Positions 30,681 to 40,470 of a stretch of DNA of 64,000 nucleotides are shown in pieces (the stretch's first letter is position 1; each line of letters opens with the position of its first letter). The DNA comes from DAIOEK01 sp964648485 (GTDB lineage Bacteria; Chloroflexota; Anaerolineae; Anaerolineales; Anaerolineaceae). The translations under genes and the position numbers were made by a program. Location of the stretch: contig CAZYOF010000011.1 in assembly GCA_964648485.1 (NCBI GenBank), positions 58,554 to 122,553 of the forward strand, written 5' to 3'. The notes below the pieces were generated by a model. The model searched no databases. It was not told the origin of the DNA and saw only the letters and a list, made by a program, of their open reading frames with translations.

Positions 30681-32489
30681 ATGAGACCGCCTTATTATTC
30701 CCGTTACCTTATCCTCGGAACCTTCCTTTCACTGGTAGGTTTACTCATTATTGCCCAGATGGTTCATATCCAGACCAGCAAACAGGCTGCAGAAGTGATT
30801 AAATATGGAGAAGAATGGGCATATGTTCCTAAAACAATCTTCCCCGAACGCGGTAAAATTTACGACCGTTATGGTAGTCTGTTGGTTGGAAATACCCTTA
30901 AATATGAAGTTGGTCTCAACCTCGTGGATGTGAGCGACCCCGAGACAATCGCTCGGGCAATGGAAACCATCCTGGGGTTAGATTATCAAGAAACTCTGGC
31001 TAAAGCAAAAACCCCGAAGTCAGATACCGCGGCATATATCCTCTTGAAAGACTTTGTGCCTTCTGAAAAGGCATTGGAAATTCGCCAGTTAATGGATTCT
31101 TATCAACGTATGGCAGAACAACCCGAAATGGAAGGGAAGTTCGCCCCCAACTTAAATGGCATCATTCTCACATCCCACCTTCAGCGTTCTTATCCTGAAG
31201 GTCCGTTGGCATCAAATATACTGGGCTTTTACACCCTGAACACCAGTCAGCCTAGTCGTACCCCTGATCGGCATGAAATCAGAATCGGGGATGGATTCTT
31301 CGGGATTGAAGAAAAATTCGATGACATCCTCGCCGGTACTCCGGTGGATGTGCAGGTCCCTCTCTCACCCGTCTTGGTGGATCAGGTTCCTGAAGTCCCC
31401 CCGGGCGGAGATATCGTACTCACCATTGACCGTGAAATTCAGGCGAGCATGGAAAAGGTCATTGATGCCCATGTCAAAAAATCCGGTGCCGTATCAGGCA
31501 CTTTGATTGTTTTAGATCCCGAAACCGGAGAGATCCTTTCCATGGCTACCTCTCCCCGACTCGATCCGAACGAATACTGGAAAATTGGCAAACTGTTTGA
31601 TAACGCCGCCTATTACAACCGCGCAGTCTCAACGACCTACGAACCGGGTTCTGTTTTCAAAGTTCTCACCATGGCAGCCGCTTTGGATGCCGGTGCCGTG
31701 ACTCCGGAAACACCTTTCCTGGATACAGGTGAATTTGAAATCGGTGGTGCCATCATCCGCAACTGGGATGGTAACGCCTGGGGCGAGCAGAACATGATCG
31801 GTTGTATGCAACACTCCCTGAACGTCTGCCTCTCCTGGATCGCAAAACAATTGGGACCGAAACGGTTTTATGAATATCTACAGAACTTCGGCATTGGTCA
31901 ACCAACCGGGATAGACCTGGCAGGAGAATCCAATTTCCCGCTTCGTACTCCCGGAGACGGCAATTGGTACGATGTCGATCTGGCAACCAATTCATTCGGT
32001 CAGGGCTTGGCGGTGACCCCCATTCAGCTTGCATCTGCCATTTCTGCCGCTGCAAATGATGGCAAGATCATGGCACCTCATGTGGTCAAGTCGGTGATCA
32101 GCAATGGACGCCAGTACAACACAACTATTCAATCTGTCAGCCAGCCTATTACGGCTGAAACGGCGCATACGCTCACAGAGATGCTTGCCATTTCGCTGGA
32201 AGAAGAATCATCCGATGCGCTGGTGGAAGGCTACCGCGTGGCGGGCAAGACTGGTACCGGTGAAATCCCTACTCCCTGGGGTTATACCCTCGGACAAACC
32301 AACGCTTCTTTTGTTGGTTGGGGACCCACAGACGATCCAAAATTCCTCGTGTATGTTTGGCTTGAAAAACCCAAAACCAGTATTTGGGGTTCCATTGTAG
32401 CCGCGCCTGTCTTCTCAGATGCGGTCCGCGAGCTGGTTGTACTCATGAATATTCCTCCCGATGATGTTCGGGCAAAGATCACGAATTGA
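30681..32489 (+). CDS. ftsI: Division transpeptidase FtsI (class B PBP)
   Basis: A 602-residue penicillin-binding protein. Cytoplasmic tail and membrane helix (about 10-28), dimerisation domain with the RGKIYDRYG motif, then the transpeptidase domain with S324-V-F-K327, S379-L-N381 and K523-T-G. It cross-links septal peptidoglycan with FtsW. No PASTA domains are visible at the C-terminus. It follows the ftsL-like gene by 5 nt. All catalytic residues are intact. Confidence 0.94.
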   Translation: MRPPYYSRYLILGTFLSLVGLLIIAQMVHIQTSKQAAEVIKYGEEWAYVPKTIFPERGKIYDRYGSLLVGNTLKYEVGLNLVDVSDPETIARAMETILGLDYQETLAKAKTPKSDTAAYILLKDFVPSEKALEIRQLMDSYQRMAEQPEMEGKFAPNLNGIILTSHLQRSYPEGPLASNILGFYTLNTSQPSRTPDRHEIRIGDGFFGIEEKFDDILAGTPVDVQVPLSPVLVDQVPEVPPGGDIVLTIDREIQASMEKVIDAHVKKSGAVSGTLIVLDPETGEILSMATSPRLDPNEYWKIGKLFDNAAYYNRAVSTTYEPGSVFKVLTMAAALDAGAVTPETPFLDTGEFEIGGAIIRNWDGNAWGEQNMIGCMQHSLNVCLSWIAKQLGPKRFYEYLQNFGIGQPTGIDLAGESNFPLRTPGDGNWYDVDLATNSFGQGLAVTPIQLASAISAAANDGKIMAPHVVKSVISNGRQYNTTIQSVSQPITAETAHTLTEMLAISLEEESSDALVEGYRVAGKTGTGEIPTPWGYTLGQTNASFVGWGPTDDPKFLVYVWLEKPKTSIWGSIVAAPVFSDAVRELVVLMNIPPDDVRAKITN

Positions 32490-32496
32490 GGATGGA

Positions 32497-33915
32497 ATGT
32501 TACTAACCCTGGCTGATATTCTGGAAGCACTGACAGGAACTCGTCCAACCGGAGCCGATTTGGTCATCACCGAGGCTTCCATCGATTCCCGGCTTTCCAT
32601 ACCAGGATCCTTATTTGTTGCCATGCCCGGCGAACGGGTGGATGGGCACAACTATGTCGGCGATGCCTTTCATAAAGGCGCGCATGTAGCCTTGATACAG
32701 AAGGACCTCTCGAATCTCTTCCCGGTCTTGGATCTTACCGATCCTGCTTCGCCGCTGCCAGCGCCCTTGCCCGATGTGCCCTTTTGCATTCTGGTGAAAG
32801 ATACCACCCTGGCACTTCAGCAAATCGCCCGTTTCTGGCGCGCCAAACTGGATGTTCAGATTGTCGGAATCACCGGCAGCGTCGGAAAATCGACCACTAA
32901 GGAACTGATTGCAGATGTGCTTGCTCGAAAATTCCGCACATTGCGAAATCCGGGTAACCTTAATAACGAAATCGGTCTGCCGCTCACCTTGTTACGCCTG
33001 GGTAGCGGATACCAGTACGCGGTCCTCGAAATGGGATTTTATGTTCCCGGTGAAATTGCTCTCCTTTGCGATATTGCAAAACCGCAGATAGGCGTGGTTA
33101 CCAATATCGGTACCGTGCATGCAGAACGGGCAGGCTCTCAAGAAGTGATCGCCCGAGGAAAATCCGAACTGGTTCAATCACTCCCTGAAGATGGAACTGC
33201 AATCCTCAATTATGATGATCCCTGGGTTCGCCCAATGGCTGACCTGACCTGTGCTCGTGTAATTACCTATGGCTTGGATCCGCAGGCTGACCTGTGGGCA
33301 AGTCATATCGTCGGGCAGGGACTGGATGGCATTCAATTCAACCTGCACTACAAGCAGGAAACTTTCCAGTTGCGTGTCCCGCTCATCGGTCAGCACTCAG
33401 TACATACCGTCCTTCGGGCTGCTGCTGTGGGGGTCGCGATCGGTATGTCATGGGATGAAATCATCAGCGGATTGCGCTTCAGCCGTACACAGCTTCGTCT
33501 GGTGGCGGTCCATGCATCCAATGGTGCCATGATCCTGGATGATACCTATAACGCCTCGCCCGAATCGACTCTGGCAGCGCTCAACCTGCTCGATGAGATG
33601 GATGGGCGCAAGATCGCCATACTTGGCGATATGCTTGAGCTCGGTCCCTACGAAATTGAAGGTCACGAAAAAGTAGGGATTCGTGCTGCTGAAGTTGCCA
33701 GCCAGTTGGTTACCCTGGGTGAACGCGGACGGATCATCGCTCGCGCTGCCGCATCAGCCGGTTTATCCGCTGCGCGCATCCTCTCGGTGGATGAACCGCA
33801 GCAGGCAGTAGACTTCCTGAAAAATTATCTTTCCCCGCAGGATGTTGTATTGGTAAAAGGTTCACACGGGATGCGGATGGATAAAATTGTCGCAGCGCTG
33901 GAGGGCGAATCATGA
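32497..33915 (+). CDS. murF: UDP-MurNAc-tripeptide--D-Ala-D-Ala ligase
   Basis: A 472-residue Mur ligase from ATG 32497 behind GAGGA. ATP loop VGITGSVGKSTTKELIADVL, then PGNLNNEIGLPLTLLRL and VLEMGFYVPGEIALL, which separate MurF from MurE; ILDDTYNASPESTLAALNLL is in the C-terminal domain. It adds D-Ala-D-Ala to complete the UDP-MurNAc-pentapeptide. It lies directly after ftsI, where most clusters have murE first. It overlaps mraY by 4 nt. Confidence 0.95.
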   Translation: MLLTLADILEALTGTRPTGADLVITEASIDSRLSIPGSLFVAMPGERVDGHNYVGDAFHKGAHVALIQKDLSNLFPVLDLTDPASPLPAPLPDVPFCILVKDTTLALQQIARFWRAKLDVQIVGITGSVGKSTTKELIADVLARKFRTLRNPGNLNNEIGLPLTLLRLGSGYQYAVLEMGFYVPGEIALLCDIAKPQIGVVTNIGTVHAERAGSQEVIARGKSELVQSLPEDGTAILNYDDPWVRPMADLTCARVITYGLDPQADLWASHIVGQGLDGIQFNLHYKQETFQLRVPLIGQHSVHTVLRAAAVGVAIGMSWDEIISGLRFSRTQLRLVAVHASNGAMILDDTYNASPESTLAALNLLDEMDGRKIAILGDMLELGPYEIEGHEKVGIRAAEVASQLVTLGERGRIIARAAASAGLSAARILSVDEPQQAVDFLKNYLSPQDVVLVKGSHGMRMDKIVAALEGES

Positions 33916-34904
33916 AAGATACCTCGTTAGCGCTTACACTGAGTGCCCTGAGTTTCATGATGGCAATTATTTGGGGCGGACCTTTGCTGAGAGCTCTGCG
34001 TCATCTGCGCATCGGCAAACTCATCCGGGTAGAGGAACCTGATTCTCACTCGGTAAAAATGGGTACACCCACCATGGGCGGTGTGATGTTTATCGTCCCG
34101 GTGGTTTTCCTCACCCTGCTGCTTAATGCCGCCTCCATCATCGGCGTGGATGTGATGGGCAACTCCGTTCTCCTGCCCAATCTGGTCCTCATCGTCTATG
34201 GAATTCTTGGGGCAGTCGATGATTGGGAGGGAATTCGCGGTCCACGCAAAGGCACCGGAATGCGGATGCGGACCAAATTTCTGGTTCAAACCCTTCTTGC
34301 CCTCGCAATTGCCCTGGCTCTACGCTATCTGTTGGATGTTCCCCAGTTGCATTGGCCGGGAGCACGTAAACCCCTCGATCTGGGTATTTGGTATGTGCCG
34401 CTTGCCATGTTTTTGATTGTGGGTGCATCCAATGCAGTCAACTTTACAGATGGTATGGATGGTCTGGCTGGTTTGATCTCTGCCACAGCATTTGCTGCAT
34501 ATGGTGGGATCGCCCTCTTACAGGGAGATGAATTCCTCGGTCGTTTCTGCTTCACGCTGGTGGGAGCCATCTTTGGTTTCCTCTGGTTCAACGTACATCC
34601 TGCCCAACTGTTCATGGGAGATACTGGATCGCTTGCCTTGGGTGCGACCCTGGCTGTGGTGTCATTAATGACCGGACAATGGCTGGTCCTACCCCTGATC
34701 GCGATTATCCCGGTGAGTGAAGCCGTCAGCGATATTCTCCAAATCGGTTACTTTAAGCTGACCAAAGGGAAAAGATTATTCAAAATGGCGCCGCTCCACT
34801 TGCATTTTGAGCTCTCCGGCTGGAGCGAAACCCAGGTGGTTCAACGCTTTTGGCTGGTAGGTTTGTTGGGAGCATTACTCGGTTTAGCGGTAACAATGGT
34901 GTGA
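33912..34904 (+). CDS. mraY: Phospho-MurNAc-pentapeptide transferase
   Basis: A 330-residue membrane enzyme with ten hydrophobic segments. Conserved cytoplasmic loops are present: KMGTPTMGGVMFIVPV, GAVDDWEGIRGPRKGTG, NAVNFTDGMDGLAG, FMGDTGSLALGA and PLHLHFELSGWSETQVV. It transfers phospho-MurNAc-pentapeptide to undecaprenyl phosphate, making lipid I. It overlaps murF by 4 nt and murD by 1 nt. Full length for the family. Confidence 0.96.
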   Translation: MKDTSLALTLSALSFMMAIIWGGPLLRALRHLRIGKLIRVEEPDSHSVKMGTPTMGGVMFIVPVVFLTLLLNAASIIGVDVMGNSVLLPNLVLIVYGILGAVDDWEGIRGPRKGTGMRMRTKFLVQTLLALAIALALRYLLDVPQLHWPGARKPLDLGIWYVPLAMFLIVGASNAVNFTDGMDGLAGLISATAFAAYGGIALLQGDEFLGRFCFTLVGAIFGFLWFNVHPAQLFMGDTGSLALGATLAVVSLMTGQWLVLPLIAIIPVSEAVSDILQIGYFKLTKGKRLFKMAPLHLHFELSGWSETQVVQRFWLVGLLGALLGLAVTMV

Positions 34905-36289
34905 TGATGACGAACTGGATGGATACCCGCGTATTGATCATCGGAGCCGCCCGTCAGGGGCTGGCTCTGGCGCGTTATTTGGTATCCCGGGGCGCCGTAG
35001 TCACAATCAATGATAGGCAATCGCAGGCTGCATTAACATCGGCTATTGAATCTCTTTCCGGTTTACCCGTGAAATGGTCAGCGGGCGGACATCCGCTGAG
35101 CCTTCTGGATGATTGCGATGTGGTAAGTGTATCGGGCGGTGTGCCTCTGGATATGCCAATACTTCAAGAAGCCCTTCGCCGGGGAATTCCCATCACCAAT
35201 GACACCCAGGTATTTCTGGAAAAAGTGATGGCGCCTGTGATCGGCATCACCGGATCTGCGGGGAAAACCACCACCACTACCATAGTCGGACGCATGGCAG
35301 CTGCGCAGGTTGAATTTCCACAGAGGTGTTGGGTTGGCGGAAATATCGGCAACCCGCTGATCGATAGCGTGAAAGAAATCCACCCGTTGGATGTGGTAGT
35401 GATGGAAATTTCCAGCTTCCAGTTGGAACAGATCACCATCTCACCCAAAATTGCGGTTATCTTGAACATTACACCCAATCATCTTGACCGGCACGGCACA
35501 ATGGAAGCATACACCGCTGCAAAAGCTCGAATTTTGAAATTTCAGAACCGGGATGATATCGCTATCTTGAACCGGGATGATCCTGGCTCCTGGAATCTTG
35601 CCTCTCAAGTCAAAGGCAGATTGATTAGTTTTGGATTACATCCTGTGGCAAATGCAGAAGGAACTTTTATCCATAATGACCACATCACGTACCAGGTGGG
35701 TGGAAGAGTAGAAGAACTTGTCCCTCTGGAAAAGATAGAATTACGCGGCGATCACAACCGTTTGAATGTATTAGCCGCCTGTGCCATCGCCAAAGCTGCC
35801 GGATTCAGCAAGCGGGCGATTTGCAAGGGTATTGAAGGTTTCGGTGGAGTTGCCCATCGCATGGAGTTCATCCGTGAAATTCACGGAGTGCGTTGGTACA
35901 ACGACTCAATCGCAACCGCGCCCGAACGCAGTATGGCTGCCATCAGATCTTTTACAGAACCCATAGTCTTATTGGCTGGTGGACGTGATAAAAAACTCCC
36001 CTGGGATGAATTTGCTGTCCTTGCGCACCAGCAGGTAAAACATATTGTCTTATTCGGTGAGTCAGCAGATATTATCCAGAACTCTCTGGAAGTTAACCGT
36101 GTGGAAAAATCGAGCATTCAATCAGTGACCCGGTTTGACACACTGGAAGAAGCTGTGCAGCAGGCAGCAGCGCTGGCAAAAAGTGGAGAGATAGTATTAC
36201 TCTCTCCTGGCTGTACCAGCTATGACGCATACAAAGATTTTGAAGAACGTGGTGAGGTATTTCGAAAATGGGTACAACAACTTTCGTAA
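34904..36289 (+). CDS. murD: UDP-MurNAc-L-alanine--D-glutamate ligase
   Basis: A 461-residue Mur ligase. The start is ATG 34904 (or the next codon, 34907), overlapping the mraY stop. N-terminal Rossmann segment VLIIGAARQGLALARYL, ATP loop GITGSAGKTTTTTIV, then NITPNHLDRHGTMEAYTAAK and VRWYNDSIATAPERSMAAIR, with a C-terminal end LLSPGCTSYDAYKDFEERG. It adds D-Glu to UDP-MurNAc-L-Ala. Its 3' end overlaps ftsW by 22 nt. Confidence 0.95.
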   Translation: MMTNWMDTRVLIIGAARQGLALARYLVSRGAVVTINDRQSQAALTSAIESLSGLPVKWSAGGHPLSLLDDCDVVSVSGGVPLDMPILQEALRRGIPITNDTQVFLEKVMAPVIGITGSAGKTTTTTIVGRMAAAQVEFPQRCWVGGNIGNPLIDSVKEIHPLDVVVMEISSFQLEQITISPKIAVILNITPNHLDRHGTMEAYTAAKARILKFQNRDDIAILNRDDPGSWNLASQVKGRLISFGLHPVANAEGTFIHNDHITYQVGGRVEELVPLEKIELRGDHNRLNVLAACAIAKAAGFSKRAICKGIEGFGGVAHRMEFIREIHGVRWYNDSIATAPERSMAAIRSFTEPIVLLAGGRDKKLPWDEFAVLAHQQVKHIVLFGESADIIQNSLEVNRVEKSSIQSVTRFDTLEEAVQQAAALAKSGEIVLLSPGCTSYDAYKDFEERGEVFRKWVQQLS

Positions 36290-37530
36290 AATCTGCGACT
36301 CCCCGAACAGCGCCTATTGAAGGCTCCGTCAGGCGTCCTTTGAAGATGCATATTGATGTGCCCCTGCTCATCATTGTAGTCATTATGTTGGCGTTCGGAC
36401 TGGTGATGCTGTTCTCTGCCAGTTGGGATTTTGCCGTGATTAATGATATGCCGGCGGGTTCAATTTTCTTCAAACAGATCCGTCTTATGTCTCTTGGGGT
36501 TGCCGCTGCGGTGGTTGCATCATTTATCGATTACCACCGTTATCGCCGCTATATTCTCCTGATTATGGCAGTCAATATCACCATGCTGGTTTTGGTGTTG
36601 ATCTTCGGGCGCGCTGGTTCAGGTCCTGCAAGAGGTCTGTTTAGTGGATCGGTTCAACCATCCGAGTTGGCTAAATTGGTGATTATCCTTTATTTATCTT
36701 TTTGGCTCTACAGTAAACGGGAGCATGTGAAAAGCTTCACCATGGGTTTCTTACCGGTGATCTTTATTCTGGGTATTGTCGGTGCTCTGATCATCCTCCA
36801 ACCCGATCTTTCTGCGGCGGCTACGGTGGTCATCATCGGTGGATTGCTCTTCTTCATAGCCGGTGCTGACTGGCGGCAGATCATCATCGCTATGGCGTCT
36901 TCTACCCTCTTTGGCATGATCGGTCTCAAGCTCTACAGCACAGGCGCCAGTCGTTTGCAGGATTATCTTGCCGGTTTGAAAGATATGACCGAATCTTCCT
37001 ACCATGTCATGCGCGCAATGGAGGCGGTGATTCATGGCGGTTGGTTTGGGGTTGGCATCGGTCAGGCAAACACAAAATTTACCGGTTTACCCTTCCCCTA
37101 CACTGACTCGATTTTTGCCGTCATCGTGGAAGAAACTGGTTTGATTGGTGCTGCCCTGGTCGTAGTTCTGTATGGTCTCTTCCTCTGGCGCGGTCTGACG
37201 ATCGCCAGAAAATCAGAAGATCAGTTGGGTTCATTGCTCGCAGCTGGTCTCACAATTTGGATTGTCCTGGAAGCCATGTTAAATATGGCAGTAATTATCG
37301 GTCTGTTCCCCTTTGCAGGGAACGCCCTGCCCCTCTTCAGTGCAGGTGGATCCAACCTGATCGTTACCCTGGTGGCGGTAGGAATATTAATGAACATATC
37401 AAGAAACAATAGCCATAAGGAAGAAAAAGAAGGGAGTGCATTCAGTGCGATTGTTGATTTGCGCCGGTGGAACGGGCGGCGGCGTGTATCCCGCGCTCGC
37501 CGTACTGCAGGCTCTGTCGAACAGAGCTGA
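36268..37530 (+). CDS. ftsW: Lipid II glycosyltransferase FtsW (SEDS family)
   Basis: A 420-residue SEDS protein with about ten hydrophobic segments. Family marks: MLFSASWDFAVIND, GPARGLFSGSVQPSELAKL, ILQPDLSAAATV, then YPYTDSIF-like LPFPYTDSIFAVIVEETGLI and LPLFSAGGSNLIVTLVAVGI. It polymerises septal glycan with FtsI. The last about 29 codons (after the Lys/Glu-rich EEKEG) overlap the start of murG in another frame; this Arg-rich tail is unusual for FtsW and may be dispensable. Its start overlaps murD. Confidence 0.94.
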   Translation: MGTTTFVKSATPRTAPIEGSVRRPLKMHIDVPLLIIVVIMLAFGLVMLFSASWDFAVINDMPAGSIFFKQIRLMSLGVAAAVVASFIDYHRYRRYILLIMAVNITMLVLVLIFGRAGSGPARGLFSGSVQPSELAKLVIILYLSFWLYSKREHVKSFTMGFLPVIFILGIVGALIILQPDLSAAATVVIIGGLLFFIAGADWRQIIIAMASSTLFGMIGLKLYSTGASRLQDYLAGLKDMTESSYHVMRAMEAVIHGGWFGVGIGQANTKFTGLPFPYTDSIFAVIVEETGLIGAALVVVLYGLFLWRGLTIARKSEDQLGSLLAAGLTIWIVLEAMLNMAVIIGLFPFAGNALPLFSAGGSNLIVTLVAVGILMNISRNNSHKEEKEGSAFSAIVDLRRWNGRRRVSRARRTAGSVEQS

Positions 37531-38548
37531 TTCCGTTCTCTGGGTAGGTGGAGAAGGCGGCATGGAAGGTGATCTGGTAACACGCGAACAGGTCCCTTTT
37601 CAGGCTATCCCTGCAGCCGGAGTACACGGGGTGAGTATAAAATCTCTACCCGGTAATATCATCCGCCTGGTCAGGGGATATTTTGCATCCCGCCGGCTTC
37701 TGAGACAATTCAATCCTGATGTCCTCTTTTTTACCGGTGGGTATGTAGCTGTTCCAATGGCACTGGCGGGCATCAAAAGGCAATCCCTCTTGTATGTTCC
37801 TGATATCGAACCGGGTCTGGCATTAAAAACCATCGCTCGTTATTCAGATCACATCGCGTTGACGGCTGAAACTTCACGCAGTTACTTTCCGAAAAAACAA
37901 TGCACGGTCACAGGCTATCCCACCCGACAGGATCTTTCCCGCTGGTCAAGAGATGCCGGTCGTGAGTTCCTAAAGATTAAATCTACAAAGCCGGTATTGC
38001 TTGTATTTGGTGGCAGTAAAGGCGCCCGTTCAATCAATTTGACCGTGACATCGCAGATAGAGAGCCTGCTGGATATCGCAGAAGTGGTTCACATCTCTGG
38101 TAACTTGGATTGGAGTATGGTCCAGGATGCCCGCTCCCGACTGTCTGAAGAGCAACAATCACAATATCATATCTTCCCCTACTTGCATGAGATGGGTGCT
38201 GCGTTGTCTGCTGCAGATCTGGTGATTTCTCGGGCAGGTGCTTCCACACTTGGCGAGTATCCCCAATTCGGTCTGCCTGCAATCCTGATTCCATATCCCT
38301 ACGCATGGCGTTACCAGAAGGTCAATGCCGATCATCTCGCCAGCCACGGAGCAGCCGTCATCCTGGAAAACGATCAGCTTCCAGAATCCTTGGTTAACCT
38401 GGCGCGAGATCTGCTGTCTGATTCAGAAAAGCTGGAAAAGATGCGGATGGCGGTTAAGGAACTGGAGATAAAAGATTCAGCGCATAACATTGCAGAATTG
38501 CTTGCTTCGCTGGCTCAAAAGAAAGGAAGTGAGGGAAGAAATGGTTAG
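37445..38548 (+). CDS. murG: UDP-GlcNAc:lipid I N-acetylglucosaminyltransferase
   Basis: A GT28-family enzyme of about 367 residues: MRLLICAGGTGGGVYPALAV (glycine loop), GGYVAVPMALAG, LVFGGSKGARSINLTV and ADLVISRAGASTLGEYPQFG, which binds UDP-GlcNAc. It makes lipid II on the inner membrane face. The start is GTG 37445, 8 nt after GGGAG; GTG 37436 (three residues longer) is the alternative. It overlaps ftsW by 86 nt, a long overlap even for this tightly packed cluster. Confidence 0.94.
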   Translation: MRLLICAGGTGGGVYPALAVLQALSNRADSVLWVGGEGGMEGDLVTREQVPFQAIPAAGVHGVSIKSLPGNIIRLVRGYFASRRLLRQFNPDVLFFTGGYVAVPMALAGIKRQSLLYVPDIEPGLALKTIARYSDHIALTAETSRSYFPKKQCTVTGYPTRQDLSRWSRDAGREFLKIKSTKPVLLVFGGSKGARSINLTVTSQIESLLDIAEVVHISGNLDWSMVQDARSRLSEEQQSQYHIFPYLHEMGAALSAADLVISRAGASTLGEYPQFGLPAILIPYPYAWRYQKVNADHLASHGAAVILENDQLPESLVNLARDLLSDSEKLEKMRMAVKELEIKDSAHNIAELLASLAQKKGSEGRNG

Positions 38549-39080
38549 CCTCACAATCGTATTCTGGATGTTCGTCATTGTCTTTGCCATCATTGGGGCA
38601 ATGCGCGGATGGGCGAAAGAAATCCTGGTGACCTTTTCGGTGATTGTGGCAATTTTTGCCATTACCATCCTGGAAAACTTTGCCCCTGGTATGGTGAAAT
38701 CACTCGCCAAAGATGGCAAAGAATCACTCTTCTGGCTGCGGGCTGCAATCGTGGTGGGACTGGTAATCTTTGGTTACCAGGCAGTCAGCATCCCCCGTAT
38801 TAGTGCTTCCCCCAGGCTCATTCGTGGCAGTCTGCAGGATACCATCCTGGGTTTACTCATCGGTATCTTAAATGGCTTTTTAGTCATGGGCACCATCTGG
38901 TTCTATTTACATGAAGCAAAATACCCGCTGGATTTCATCTCCGCCCCCGTTGCCGATACCGAAGCGGGTAAAGCGGCTCTGGAATTGCTCCCGTACTTTG
39001 CACCATCCTGGTTGGCAACGCCTGCCATTTACTTTGCAACCGCAATAGCGTTTGGTTTTGTGATTGTGTTGTTCTTATAG
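38541..39080 (+). CDS. CvpA-like membrane protein in the dcw cluster
   Basis: A 179-residue membrane protein from ATG 38541 (GAGGGA 4 nt upstream), overlapping murG by 8 nt. It has about four hydrophobic segments (residues 2-22, 27-45, 68-88 and 105-130) and a last one at the C-terminus; GAMRGWAKEILVTFSVIVAI near the start resembles CvpA/colicin V production proteins. The role in wall synthesis is unknown, but tight packing between murG and murC implies coexpression. CvpA assignment is by look and topology only. Confidence 0.7.
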   Translation: MVSLTIVFWMFVIVFAIIGAMRGWAKEILVTFSVIVAIFAITILENFAPGMVKSLAKDGKESLFWLRAAIVVGLVIFGYQAVSIPRISASPRLIRGSLQDTILGLLIGILNGFLVMGTIWFYLHEAKYPLDFISAPVADTEAGKAALELLPYFAPSWLATPAIYFATAIAFGFVIVLFL

Positions 39081-39089
39081 GAAGAATTA

Positions 39090-40469
39090 ATGAAACATAT
39101 TCATCTCATTGGAATCGGCGGTACAGGACTTTCGGCAATTGCAAAATTGCTGAAAGAATCCGGCTACCACGTGAGCGGATCTGACCAGGTCATTGGTCCT
39201 CTTGCCTCCACGCTGATTTCACTGGGAATTACAGTGTATGAAGGGCATCGCGCAGAAAATATTATAGGTGCCGATACAATCGTGCAATCTTCTGCTGTAT
39301 CCGCCGATAACCCTGAAATACTTGCCGCCAGGGCAGCTGGTATTCCTGTTTACAAGCGTAGCGAATTTCTCGGCAGTCTCCTCGCTGGCAAAACTGGCAT
39401 CGGAGTAGCCGGCACACATGGTAAAACCACCACCACATCCATGATCACCTGGATGCTCACCGCGCTGGGCCGCGATCCGTCCTATATCGTTGGCGGGGTC
39501 ATCAAAGGACTGGATTCAAACGCGCATGCCGGATCTGGCGTTGAATTTGTCATCGAAGCAGATGAATATGACCGCATGTTCCTTGGTTTACACCCGCAGA
39601 TCGCCGTCATTACTAATATGGAGCATGACCATCCCGATTGCTTCCCCACCCCGCAAGATTATCACCAGGCGTTTCTGCAGTATGCTCGTTCGGTGAAACC
39701 AGGGGGTATGGTGCTGATCTGCGCCGATGATCAAACAGCTTTATCGCTGCGAAACGGGATATCCACAGATGTACAATCCTTCACCTATGGTACCCGGCCT
39801 GATTCAACATATTTGGCTGAAAACATCCATCTCATAGATGGGTATTATCACTTTGAAATGGTCAAAAATATCCTGGGGAAAAAAGAGATTCTGGCAAAAG
39901 ATGTGCATCTAATTCCCCCAGGACAACATAACGTGCAGAATGCCGTGGCAGCCCTTGCAGTAGCTGACTTGCTGAACCTGGATCCATCACAGGCAGCAGC
40001 AGCGCTGGCAACATATCCGGGCAGCGGTAGGCGGTTCGAGGTTGTGGATGTTGTAAATGGCATCACTTTGATTGATGACTATGCGCACCATCCAACAGAG
40101 ATTGCAGCTACCCTATCCGCCGCCCGCTCTCGCTTTGCCAACAAACGCATCTGGGCAGTCTGGCAGCCGCACACTTACTCCCGCACAAAATTGCTGGAGG
40201 ATGCCTTCGCAGCATCCTTTGAAAAGGCAGATCAGGTGATCGTCACCGAAATCTATGCCTCACGGGAGAAAAATCAGGCGTACTCCTCTGCACAGGTGGC
40301 AAGCCTCATTCCGCATCAGAAGGCGAAGTATCTGCGAACCCTTCAGGAAACCTCGGAATATCTGCTCACCCACCTGCAGTCCGGCGACATACTTGTTGTC
40401 CTTTCCGCCGGCGATGCAGATCAGATAAACAGGCAGTTGCGCCAGCAATTGTCAGAAAGGACAAACTAA
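39090..40469 (+). CDS. murC: UDP-MurNAc--L-alanine ligase
   Basis: A 459-residue Mur ligase with the family start MKHIHLIGIGGTGLSAIAKL, ATP loop GVAGTHGKTTTTSMITWML, EADEYDRMFL, TNMEHDHPDCF, and DDYAHHPTEIAATLSAAR before the C-terminal domain. It adds L-Ala to UDP-MurNAc, the first committed step of the peptide stem. It follows the CvpA-like gene by 9 nt and precedes a 60-residue unknown gene by 1 nt. Confidence 0.96.
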   Translation: MKHIHLIGIGGTGLSAIAKLLKESGYHVSGSDQVIGPLASTLISLGITVYEGHRAENIIGADTIVQSSAVSADNPEILAARAAGIPVYKRSEFLGSLLAGKTGIGVAGTHGKTTTTSMITWMLTALGRDPSYIVGGVIKGLDSNAHAGSGVEFVIEADEYDRMFLGLHPQIAVITNMEHDHPDCFPTPQDYHQAFLQYARSVKPGGMVLICADDQTALSLRNGISTDVQSFTYGTRPDSTYLAENIHLIDGYYHFEMVKNILGKKEILAKDVHLIPPGQHNVQNAVAALAVADLLNLDPSQAAAALATYPGSGRRFEVVDVVNGITLIDDYAHHPTEIAATLSAARSRFANKRIWAVWQPHTYSRTKLLEDAFAASFEKADQVIVTEIYASREKNQAYSSAQVASLIPHQKAKYLRTLQETSEYLLTHLQSGDILVVLSAGDADQINRQLRQQLSERTN

Positions 40470-40470
40470 C

